NCBI GenBank assembly: GCA_030272585.1 | Contig: BSYQ01000008.1 | Span: forward strand, 5,580,001-5,644,000 | Reading direction: 5' to 3' | Length of the DNA stretch: 64,000 bases | Origin: Bryopsis sp. KO-2023 | Taxonomy: Eukaryota; Chlorophyta; Ulvophyceae; Bryopsidales; Bryopsidaceae | Part shown: piece by piece, positions 47,990 to 57,927 of the stretch | Layout of the letters: every line of letters begins with the position of its first letter | How positions within the stretch are numbered: position 1 is the first letter of the stretch | Made by a program: the position numbers and the translations under genes | The notes under the pieces: generated by a model | Databases searched by the model: none | Told to the model about the DNA's origin: nothing | What the model saw: only the letters and a program-made list of their open reading frames with translations

Positions 47990-49966
47990 CTTCTTTACAC
48001 ACATACACCCTCCATTCACCCAAAACAGGAGGAAAAAAAAAGAACATGTCGAGTTTTTTTTCTTTTCTTTTTTTAGCATTGTAGTCCTCCAAAAATGTGG
48101 AAAGCTTGCCGTTTAGGGGGAAAAAAGGTACAAATTCCTAGCTAGATGTTGTACCGTTTTCAACATCATTTTGTTTCCTTTTGGAATTTTCCCTCAATCT
48201 TCCTGCTGATTTTTGGGGAAAAATGAGTAGGGATATTTTTCCCTCAAATTTGAATCAATAAAGAAGGCATTCAATGGATTTTTTCCTTCCTGAGGGAGTA
48301 TGCAAGGGCAATCCAGTTCAACATGTATATATTTTCTTCCAAACAACGAAGGGGGACAAATTTCAAAACCCTTTGTGAGAACTAAGAACATTGAACCCCC
48401 CCTCCTTTTCTGTTTGTTTTGTATAGAAAAAGAAGAAAAGTTTACAAGATTGAAAGGGAAAATAGGCTTTGGGTCGATTTCCTGTTTGGCCTGGGGTTTG
48501 GGGGTGGGGGGGAATAAAATGGAAAAATCTTGCGGTTATCGAGATCACAACCATGTATGTTAGGATCAAGAGGGAATGGATCTATTTTTAGATTTGGTAC
48601 GGTCAATGTTAGTAAAAGGGTGGCAAGTATTTTCTTTCAGCCAAAAGGAAAACTAATCAAGAAGGGAAAAAGGAGGGATGTGCAATATGTCCAAGAGATT
48701 CACAGCCGATCTCCCTCTGAACTACAAATCTGGTTTTAAAAACTGTCCAAAAAGTGACTATCTGAAATGGTCAAGGTGTTAAGGCTCATTTAGGATAAAG
48801 GAGAAAAGCGTTAAAAATGAAGAAAATGTGTTTTCTTTTTTTTTCTTTAATTTTTTTGGGAGGAGGGTGCGTGGAGCAAGTAAATCTGTGGCCAATAGAG
48901 TCCATAAAATTTGTCTACGATGTTATGGTTTATTCCAAATAAAAACAAGGAGGGGAAAAGGTAAAAAACTGCAGACAGAACAAAAGCAAGAAACAAAACA
49001 AAAAGAATTGATGTTTTTTTTTGTTCAGTTGGTATGTGGAGCAAGTGGCGAGAGGAGGCAAGGGATGGAGAGTGGAGGTTCTTTCTTTGTGTTTTGTGGT
49101 TTTCTTTTACCCTTTCTTGGATGGTAATATTTAGGGTTAGGGTTGGTGGGAAAGAGTGTTTCAATGTTGGTGAGCAACGCTGGGTGTAATCAAAAGATGC
49201 TGATATTTCAATTACAATATGCCTGAAGAGAAAGTAGGTTTTTTTTCCTCCGTGGTTATCTTCCACTCACACCCTCAACACATGGACAGTGTAGGGCATA
49301 AAGTTTATTCATGAAGTTCTGAACCAGTTGTGGCCTTTTCAAGTGCCGTTGAGAAAGAAGAATGAAATCAGCCGGTTTTCATTCCAAGGGTTAAGATTGT
49401 ATCTGTGAACGATTGACACAAAGTTCTCATCCTGCATCTGGAGTCCAAAAAAGATATCAAATTTCGATTTTTTTTTTTGTCCCTTACAGAATTTATGTAG
49501 GAAAAGTAGCTCCAATACATATGCTAAGAGAAAAAAACAGCATCTTCTGTTGTTATTGGAAGTGTTGTGCCCCTTGCACCACCACCACCCCTAGTGAGTC
49601 ATCCGTGCCAAGACTGTCATAACCCCTTCTGTGTGTTCAGATTAGCCCATCCCAAACAATCTCTTTTGCAGCGGCCACTGTAGCGTCCCTTAATAAGATG
49701 TACTCTTCAAAGAAATCGCTTCCAGTACCAATAGGATATAGTTCTATTTCTGGTTTTCAAATGCAAACCACCAGCTGCGCTGGAAGGGACACGAATCGCT
49801 CACTCCAATTGAAAAAACAGATGTTAACTTCCCTTCAACCGAAAACGTTTCAAACACTCCTAACCGGCCCATCCCTTTTCTTGAAATTTCAGGACAGGAA
49901 TGCAATCCAGAACTTCTTCTCTGGTTCGTGTTTTTTTGGGGGGGGGGAGGGAGGGGGGCTTGATGA
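47990..49966. other. Intergenic between convergent genes
   Basis: About 2 kb of AT-rich sequence. It contains the 3' flanks of the ankyrin gene (plus) and the coiled-coil gene (minus), several poly-T, poly-A and poly-G tracts, and a short telomere-like motif at 49130. No coding signal was seen. Confidence 0.6.
49130..49142 (+). repeat. Short telomere-like motif
   Basis: TTTAGGGTTAGGG: one plant-type TTTAGGG unit followed by one TTAGGG unit. It is too short to be a telomere relic on its own. Confidence 0.5.
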
Positions 49967-52900
49967 CTAATCAACAGCATCTGCTGCGGAAGATGCCAAT
50001 TGCATGAGGTTGGATTCGATCCCATGTAAGACTGGAAGCCAGGACCTCTTCAGCTGCTGGTTTTGTTGCGACGAATCCACCAGTTGCAAGGTTAATTTTT
50101 TCACTTCTTTGTCCAAATCCGCTGCGAATGCTCTTTCTTGCATCAACTCCCCTTCTAAATCACCCTGCAAACGTACATGGTTGATTGCATTATTCCAAAG
50201 ATAGATTGAACGGGGGGGCTCAATTTCGAAACCCAAGCTCCAGTTTTTGACACAGAACATGGTTCTTTCAAATATTTTGTCCATTCAATCAGGAAAAACT
50301 TGATGGCGGTTTTTTTATGGAAAGAATCAACAAAATCTTAATCAAAGGGGACTTCGATTTCCTAGGTTTTTTTTCCTTTTAAATAGCAGGAAACCCGCGT
50401 CCTATCCTTCAATGATTTTCCACACTGTCTTATTGGGCACTTCCACTACAAACTCTATTGTGAATTAACAAAAAACAGGCTTCCGACACCACACCTGCAT
50501 TTTTCCTGAAGGTCCTTCACTTTGTAAATTCATCGACCACTGTGAAACACCCCAAACAAATCCTTAGAAACAAAAATAAAGGCTTTTCCACTTCATGTTA
50601 CAGTCATTACCCATCTTTCTTTCTTTATCACATTTCATAAAAACAAAATAAATCAAAAATGACTCCTTTTTCACATTGACCGATTGGCACACCATGTCCG
50701 CCCCCACCTTTGCACTCTCTTCCAGCATATCTTTGAGTTTTTCAATTCGATCGACAGAATTAGCGGTGTGGGCTTTCCAGTAGTTGGAAAACTTTCTGGC
50801 ATCCTCCAATTCTTGCTTCACCGCAAACATTTCTGCATGCATGGCTTCCACCTCCACCGATTGGCGGTCCACTTCAAAGAGCAGCTTATCTCTGCTGTTT
50901 TTCAGAACCCCGATTTTTCGTCGCAATTTCCCCACCTATTTCAATTTCGCATGGAGAAGAAACAAATTGTAGGTGCATCACCATCAAAACCACAACCAAA
51001 AAGTCATGAAAGGAAAAAAAACCCGAACAATCGAGTGAAATGCGCGTGCTGGGAAGAAAACCACACTGAAGCATTGTAGAAAATACCCCCAACATAAACC
51101 GTTATCTCGAAAATTACAATTAAACAAACAATTATCAAAAATGCCAGAAAAACCAAATAATTTGAACTACAAAAATAGAAATTAGGAAGAAGCACAGAAA
51201 CTAAAATCTGGAGACCCCCCTATTCCTCCCCCCTTCAGAAAACAAACTAGAAAAACATGCGAAATAATAAAACAAAAGCATAGCATGCATTTTTTTTTGT
51301 ACACGCTTTCCACATTCACCTCATTTCTGAGCTCCTCTGATGCTTCCTGTGAACCTTGCTGGGATTCAGGGCTGGCAACCGAACTGGGTGCAGTATTAAT
51401 TCCTTCACTCACAGATTTCACTTCAGTCCTCGGACTCGAAGCCTGTGAAATCTCCCCCACCGATTGCAAACCCCCAGCAGCCATGCCAGCCTCCAGCTCC
51501 CGAATACGTATGGTAGCCTTTTTCAATTCCGTGGTCTTGGATTGAGCTTCAGATTGAACCTTAGCCAGTGCGCTCACTAGCCCATCAGTTCGGCTTCTCT
51601 CGACCTCGAGTTCCTGACAAGGCATTACTCCTTTGAAAACATGGGCTGGGTTCGTATCACTCATTTGCATAGTGGATGGGCTAGCCTCGATGCTATACAT
51701 TAAGGAAATTCAAGAAACAATTATTCCCTCGTATCATACATCACTGCAACACTTTTTTTCTGGATCTGAGCTATTGGTTAGCGAAAAAGACCTATCTGTG
51801 TTGCAGCCATTCAATATCTTACTATCTTGTTTTCTTTGATTTTTAAATATTGATTGTCTATATATATATATATACAAATCCATCAGTTATGGAGTCCCAT
51901 TCCATCCATCATAATTCATCACCTGTTGCAAAGCAGCTATGTCGCCGCTTCCACCACTTTCATTATCAGTTCTTTGACGGGATTGCAATTCCCTTTTCAC
52001 AGCTGCAGCCTCCCCTTCGGCTCGGCACTGTTCCTCTTCGGCCTCGCGAACTTTTTCATTCGCCAACTGGAGGACGGGAAAAACATAGGTGAGGGAAAAA
52101 TGTGAGACAAACGTTTCTTGGATTATTTCGCATACTCTTACTTCATTCACTGTGTTAGCATCGACAAAAGAATATCAGATAAAACACTGAAACTGAAGCT
52201 TTTTGGCTATTTTTTCCTGTTCTCACTGAAAGCCCCGATGAAAGGCATCGTGCAGGTATTTTTTGGTGGCTGGATTTTTTTTTTGAAAGACCAGCGAACC
52301 CAATCAAAGGAGATTTCTGTTGCCTTACTCTCAGCTGTGCTGCCAGGTCATCCCTTCCTGACTGAAATCGCCTCTTCTCAGCTTCAGCTTGGGCTGTGGC
52401 TATTTCTGCAGCTTCCCTTTTTCTCATTTCACTGCGAAGTTCATCCTCAGCAATCCTCACAGAGTCTGTCATGGACAAAGATGCAACGCTTGTCAAAATT
52501 GGACATAGAGGTCCAGCAGGTGCACATAAGAACCCCCCACCCCCCCGTCCAGCCCCCCACACACTCACAAGATTCAGATATATGTACAGCCCTTTCTTCT
52601 TTTCTTTTCTCACCCACCTCTGAGGTTTTGATTTTCTTTTTGACATCTTTGGAAGGCTGCCTGAAGAGCTCCACACTCTTCTTCAAGATTGTTCACCTTT
52701 GAAGCTTCTTTGGATAAATCCCCCAACAGAGCTTCCAAGTCACCCAATCGAGTTTTCAGACCTTGGTTTTCCGCAATGACCTGATCATACATCCTTCCAA
52801 TAACAATCAGCCATGCAGCTACAGAAAAGAATGGAGTTTTCCCTCACCATGAATATCAAAAGCTGTCAAGAAAAGGAACAAAAAACGTTGGAAGAAGAAT

Positions 52901-53063
52901 CACTTGTCAAAAGGAGCTCGAGTTCTGTTCATCCACGCACCTGACCCAACGCCCGTTGACTTTCAGCGAGGTTTGCATTGGCGTTATGCAGCTCGCTGGT
53001 ATCAAATCGGTTCGCTCCATACGGGGTTGTGCCAGGAGCTGCGTAGGGATGTCCACCTTGCAT
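49967..53063 (-). CDS. Coiled-coil protein, 437 residues
   Basis: Seven exons in phase: 53063-52941, 52780-52618, 52466-52330, 52066-51923, 51613-51320, 50935-50681 and 50164-49967. The ATG at 53063 starts a short Gly/Pro/Tyr-rich head (MQGGHPYAAPGTTPYGANRF). Nearly everything after residue 22 is heptad-rich helix: NLAESQRAL, LEALLGDLSKEASKVNNLEE, MRKREAAEIATAQAEAEKRR, EAEEEQCRAEGEAAAV and VEVEAMHAEMFAVKQELEDA. A Ser/Pro-rich linker interrupts it near residue 270. The C-terminus ends LMQLASSAADAVD. It probably dimerises and acts as a structural or tethering protein. No named family is recognised, and location cannot be predicted. Confidence 0.85.
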
Positions 53064-53617
53064 TCTGTTACAATGTGGATAACATGGTGACAGGTTGTGA
53101 GCATTCAAAGGTTGGGATGTTCACGATTCGCTTGATTGATCTGACCCTGAGCGACCATCTTCCTGTGTATGTGGGGTGTGCTTCTCGTGCAGGACGCGCT
53201 GTGAGGCTCTGAGCGTAAAATGGGAACGTGAGCTATGGGTTGGAGGCAAGACTCCACTCCAGTATTAGCTTCGATTTTGTTGTGATGCATGTTTGGTTGG
53301 TTGGGATTTAAAGCCTGTGCTGATGATGCATGTGCTGATCTCACTGCATGCCATTGATGTGATTTATCAGATTTGGAATCCCGAATCAGTTAATGCATGT
53401 GATGCGATGTGCACTACAGTTCAGTGTGTTCCCCTCATATCCGATCCACTTACTTCTGGGTTTCGAGTTGCATCAAATACAAAAATCAGCTTGAAAGATG
53501 CCTTTCGATGAGAATAGGTGTTAGGCTGAGTTTGCCTTTCCATGACAGTGAGGCCTCATTCTTTACACGTAACACATCCTACTTTTTACACCCCCAACCC
53601 CCCCCCAAAAAAAAGAG
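53064..53617. other. Intergenic with a dispersed-repeat copy
   Basis: 554 bp between the coiled-coil gene start and the TatB gene stop. Positions 53279-53385 resemble 19452-19540 (shared GCATGCCATTGATGT and GGAATCCC/GGAGTCCC blocks). The promoter of the coiled-coil gene should lie here. Confidence 0.55.
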
Positions 53618-54633
53618 CTACTTTTGCGACACCTCAGATTCCAGAAATGCCTGGGCCTGGGAAGCTACCTGCTCCTCTAATAAAGCATCCAGGACAATAT
53701 CCGACCCCGACTGAGCATTTCCTTTGATCAACCCAGCAGAAACTGCTGATACAGGAATCGGAGTAGGGCATTTTCCTCCACCACCCGGCATTTGTTTCCC
53801 CACCTGGTCAAATCCAGCACTCTGCTCAGTCGACTTTGCAGCATTTGGCCCCATCTCCAAACCCCCTGCAGCAAACCCCTGAAATTTTTGCAATTTTCCC
53901 TCAATTCTGTCCAGAGATTTGGACACAGAATCGGCTGATGGGTTCTTTGGTGGGTTTTCCGCAATGCTGGAGGGGGTCTCGACCGAAGGTGGCTGTATTT
54001 GCATTGATCTAGGAGGTGGACGGATTGTGGTGGTTGGGTTCAAGATATTAGTCCCATGTCTTACTTCATCTTGAATCGCTCGAAGTTGATACATAGTTTC
54101 CTGAAAAAAAAGAAGCCAGAAGAGATTTAGGGATTGTGCTGGGCTGACGCAGTAGTCAATGATGGCAAAGAATGTATATGTACATTATATGCATCCAAGT
54201 CACTTTCAAAAAGAAAAGGGGGAAAGTGGGGAATATTTACATGTACATATCGAAAAATTGCACAAAGAGAAGCCTCTCTAATAATATAGAAATGTAAATG
54301 AAAATTATCTGTGTCACCATAAATTTGAACATGATTTCATGCTTTTGCTAATGCAAAGCTCCCTGAGGTTCAATCCAGATATACTGGAAAAAAAAAGTAT
54401 ATCATAACGACATTGACACCAGTGGTCACCTGCATTTCTCGATGGATTTTGACCATTTCTGATGTTCCCCCCATCTCCTGCAAATGCCCCCTGGCTTGCT
54501 GGAGATATCCAACCGCCCAACCCACTCCCCTTCCTCCAAATTTAGCTAATTTGGGAAGGTCTTTCGTCCCAAACAACATCGCACTCACTCCCACCACCAT
54601 TATCACCTCCGCATAGCCCAATCCCAACACCAT
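53618..54633 (-). CDS. TatB-like twin-arginine translocase subunit, mitochondrial type
   Basis: Two exons, 54633-54430 and 54100-53618, join in phase to 228 residues. The N-terminal membrane helix (GYAEVIMVVGVSAMLFG) is followed by the TatA/B hinge TKDLPKLAK and an amphipathic helix containing GWAVGYLQQARG. The match to plant mitochondrial TatB is specific: G(P/T)KDLP, GR...GxAxGYxQxARG, then a KxxxExQxTMxQLxAIxxEVR segment that here reads REMQETMYQLRAIQDEVR. The remaining 150 residues are Pro/Ser-rich and lack a known domain, longer than in the land-plant homologues I know. In mitochondria TatB works with TatC, needed for example for Rieske protein export. The start ATG lies directly at the helix, as in land plants, with no separate presequence. 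Confidence 0.85.
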
Positions 54634-54733
54634 GTCCAAAAACGGCAAGCAGCTAAACACGCGCTAGGCTCAGTATTGAATCGACCAGGGATCAATTCGC
54701 CAAACGGAATTTTGGGTTGTTTCGATTCGTTTT

Positions 54734-55128
54734 TCACTGGGTGTCTGATGACCCCAAAGCTCGATGTTTAGCTTTCAATCTGGCGACCTCCCGTTCTGTC
54801 TGCATGCACGGGTCAAACAAATAAAGAATTTCAAACATCCTGGAGGAAATCTTTGCATCAAGCTTCCAAGCATTTCTTAACATACCATGAATGCAAGTGG
54901 CTATGGTTTTTTATTGAGGGTTTTAATCTATTCATCTTTTCTTTTTTGGGGGGGGGGATTCACCTTTTGTTCTTGTTGGGCTGTCCACTCGGGTCGCACC
55001 CACAGCCAATAAGCAGCGACCGAAGCGACCCCCCACGACGCAAAGTTCCGAGCACCCCTGAATCCAAGAGTGTCCCTCAAAATACGACTACCCGTGGAAA
55101 ATCGCCTCGACCAAAAATACCCCGACAT
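54734..55128 (-). CDS. Small single-pass membrane protein, probably mitochondrial
   Basis: Two exons, 55128-54964 and 54799-54734, give 76 residues. The first 30 are Arg/Ser-rich (SRRFSTGSRILRD), like a mitochondrial presequence. One membrane segment follows (WGVASVAAYWLWV), then a charged tail (QQEQKTEREVARLKAKH). The size and layout resemble small accessory subunits of respiratory complexes, but no family is firmly recognised. The stop is 100 bp from the TatB start on the same strand; the start is 84 bp from the oppositely oriented gene to the right. Confidence 0.7.
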
Positions 55129-55212
55129 CGAGAAACTGCTTCTCTGTCGCAGAACTCGCTCACAACGCTGGAATGCAAAACTTCGCAGGAATAAATCTAA
55201 GACACGTGGCGG
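55129..55212. promoter_or_regulatory. 84-bp bidirectional promoter candidate
   Basis: The start codons of the 76-residue gene (minus) and of the methyltransferase-riboflavin kinase gene (plus) are only 84 bp apart. Both 5' UTRs and a shared promoter must overlap here. No TATA box is visible. Confidence 0.5.
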
Positions 55213-57927
55213 ATGAGTCTGACACGAGGAATCGCACGATGGAGTCAAATGGGAAGCAAAGAGCTGGATTGGGTGGGTCGGTGTTCGGAAAAAATGGATT
55301 TCACAACGGCTGCGCGAGGTTCTTCTTTCGGGCTCAGGGGAATTCGATGCCCTCTGAAAACGAATTGGAACAGTTTCGTAGGGGTATGCGTAACGCTTGT
55401 GGTTTGCTACTTCTTGTTTTGTTTTATTGCCCCCCCCCCCCCTTTTTCTTGATCACCACTGATTTATTTGCATGTGTTTGATGTACAGACATTCAAACCT
55501 TTTTTTCCCCCTGTACCGATTGTTCCAGAAGAAAAAATAATAGGAACTTGAGTTGTGCTGGTGTAATTTGTTTTTTGAGGAAAAATCTGTTCCTAAAATG
55601 GGGAAATCTTCATTGTAGCTGTTAGGTTGGTAGAGGGCGGGATTCGATACGGAGACCTTCAATTCTTCGTTTGGCGACTTCGGACCGAATCGCCTTCAAT
55701 GAAAGTCAACAAAACATATTCAATGGAAAAGTCAAAGAGTTCCTCCAACCCCTGCCACTAGAAATCGTTCAGGCAAGCTTTGTGTTTGTAAAAAAGAAAA
55801 AACGTTGAGGATTTCTTCTCATTTTATATTGTTGGATTCTATCTGTGGATTTTTTTTTCGAATATCAGACCTGGTACTTGAGGAGTGGCTACGATCGCTT
55901 GTCTTAAAAAAACTGCCCCTGCTTTTTCCTTGGCTGATTTTTTGCCTGGCGTTTTTTCCCGGCACATATTCTTGCATAATTCGGACATGGTGGACCTGTG
56001 ATATCGGGCGCTGCATGTTATGCCAATTTTTTTTATTGAAAATTTGCATGAGTTTGGGCATCCACTTACATGTCCTTCTCTGGTTGCAGAGACTTGAATC
56101 GATAGTGGGGTCAGTGCCAGAATTGGGGCCAGATTCTCGTGTAATGGACGTTGGCAGCGGTACCGGCTGCCTAATCCCTTGTTTACAGTCAAAAGGGGTT
56201 TCAGACATTCTGGCGGTGGATATTTCACCGGAGATGTGTGCCCAATTAGAAAAGAAATTCCCTAATCCAGGGGTCGTTGGAAATGAACTTGGTAAGTACC
56301 GGTGTCAAGTGTCCAGTTTTGTTGGATTTAAGAAAATGGCTTGATCAGGACAGTCCCTTCCACTCTCTGCGAGCAAGCAGTTTCAAAACATGAACATATG
56401 AGTGGAATCCAAACGGTATTTACTGTGAATGCAGTGGAAAGAAATTGTTGCCCAGAAAGAAATTAAGGGTGTAAATCCTTGGTGCAGTTCCAAGGAACTG
56501 TATTAGATGGCTTTGATAAATTCCTTTCTTGAATGTCGCTACTCTGCAGAAAGGGAATCAAGAAAAGCCTGTGCTGGCGGGTGTGATTTCTCAACAGGTG
56601 TGTTTTTGACTTGGATCGGCAGGGGTTCGTGTCTGGTGTGGAGATATCGTAGACATCCCTGATTTCATGGGACCAGTGGATTGCATCTTCATGAACGCCG
56701 TTTTCGGGAATTTTTTTGACGTGGAGGAAGCCTTGCTGCGATGTGCCCTTATGCTCCGTCCAGGAGGGAAAATAGTGATTAGTCATCCCTTGGGAAGAAA
56801 TTGGCAATCAGCGCTGCATGCCAAGTATCCCAAAATGGTGCCACATGCTTTGCCAGACAGGGAAGGGATGGAAACCATGATCCGTGGATTGCCCCTGGAA
56901 GTCCATGAGTGGAAGGATGAGAGTGACCTCTATGTAGCGGTGTTGGAGGTAAATAATGGGATGTTTTGCTTGATGGGTGGTTTTTTGGCCAAAAAATGGG
57001 GTGTTGAGAGAAGGAGGACGGAACTGGTGCTCTGGGATTCTCCTGTAATACTCTCAATTTTTAGTTTTTGGATATGATTTTTTTTGGGGGGGGAGGGGGG
57101 AGGAACGAGTGTTGTCTATCTGGTCCAGTTCCATGTTTCTTGTTGAATGCATTTTTTTGGATGGTTGAGAAGCGATTTGCTGGTCCAGGTCCCTCCATTC
57201 TATACGTTCAAACACTCCCCCCTGTTTTTGGAAGGGAAAGTCGTGGTGGGCATGGGACGCGGAAGCAAGCAAATGGGGGTGCCGACGGCCAACGTGGATC
57301 CGGTTCCCTTGAAAGAACAGCTCGAATCCATCTCACAAGGAGTCTACTTTGGGTAATTGCAAAAAACAAGGATGGTTAAGTGGTTATTTTGAAATTTCGC
57401 TGTTTTTGCCTACATCCTTAATCGTATTAAGTGTAGCCTACACTATTTCCGAAATCTACACTTCTTGTCAACTTTTTGGTTTTCCATGAATTAGTGTGGA
57501 CTGCACTATTACTGGGATAACACTGTTAGTAGCTGTCGACCCATAATTCTTGTTTTTTTCGTGTTTGATATTTGATGCTTGACTAGCTATCCCTGACTTT
57601 CCCCACAGGTGGGCACAGTTGCAGTGCAATTCCAATTTCAGCCCGGAGGATGGTGGAGTCTTTCCGATGGTAATGAATGTTGGGAACAGGCCGACAATCG
57701 AAGACGAAGGGGAGATCACGGTGGAAGCCCACATATTGCACGATTACGGAAAAGATTTCCACGGAGAAAACCTCAAGCTGTGTGCCCTTGGATTCCTTAG
57801 ACCTGAAGTCAAGTTTCCTGGACTGGATGCCCTGATTGCCAGGATCAAGGCTGACATAGGGATGTCCAAGTCGCAGCTTCAAGCCGAGGAAATGGGTGCG
57901 TTCAAAGCAAACCCCTTCTTCAGTTAA
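55213..57927 (+). CDS. Fused SAM methyltransferase-like and riboflavin kinase protein
   Basis: Six exons in phase encode 442 residues: 55213-55383, 55626-55772, 56090-56291, 56623-56948, 57189-57352 and 57609-57927. Exon 1 is a Ser/Arg-rich leader, likely a chloroplast transit peptide. Residues about 120-280 are a class I methyltransferase fold: motif I VMDVGSGTGCL, motif II LAVDISPEM, then VDCIFMNAVFGNF and LRPGGKIVISHP. Residues about 295-430 match riboflavin kinase: EGKVVVGMGRG, MGVPTANVD, NVGNRPTIEDEGE, VEAHIL and LRPEVKF. Intron 2 begins GC (CAG|GCAAGC), a GC-AG intron. The kinase half would phosphorylate riboflavin to FMN; the methyltransferase substrate is unknown. Plant riboflavin kinases are usually fused to a HAD phosphatase or a FAD synthetase instead. 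Phase continuity across exon 4 to exon 5 supports one protein. Confidence 0.87.

Noticed and set aside
49130-49142. Interstitial telomere
   Set aside because: Only two units; this can easily occur by chance.
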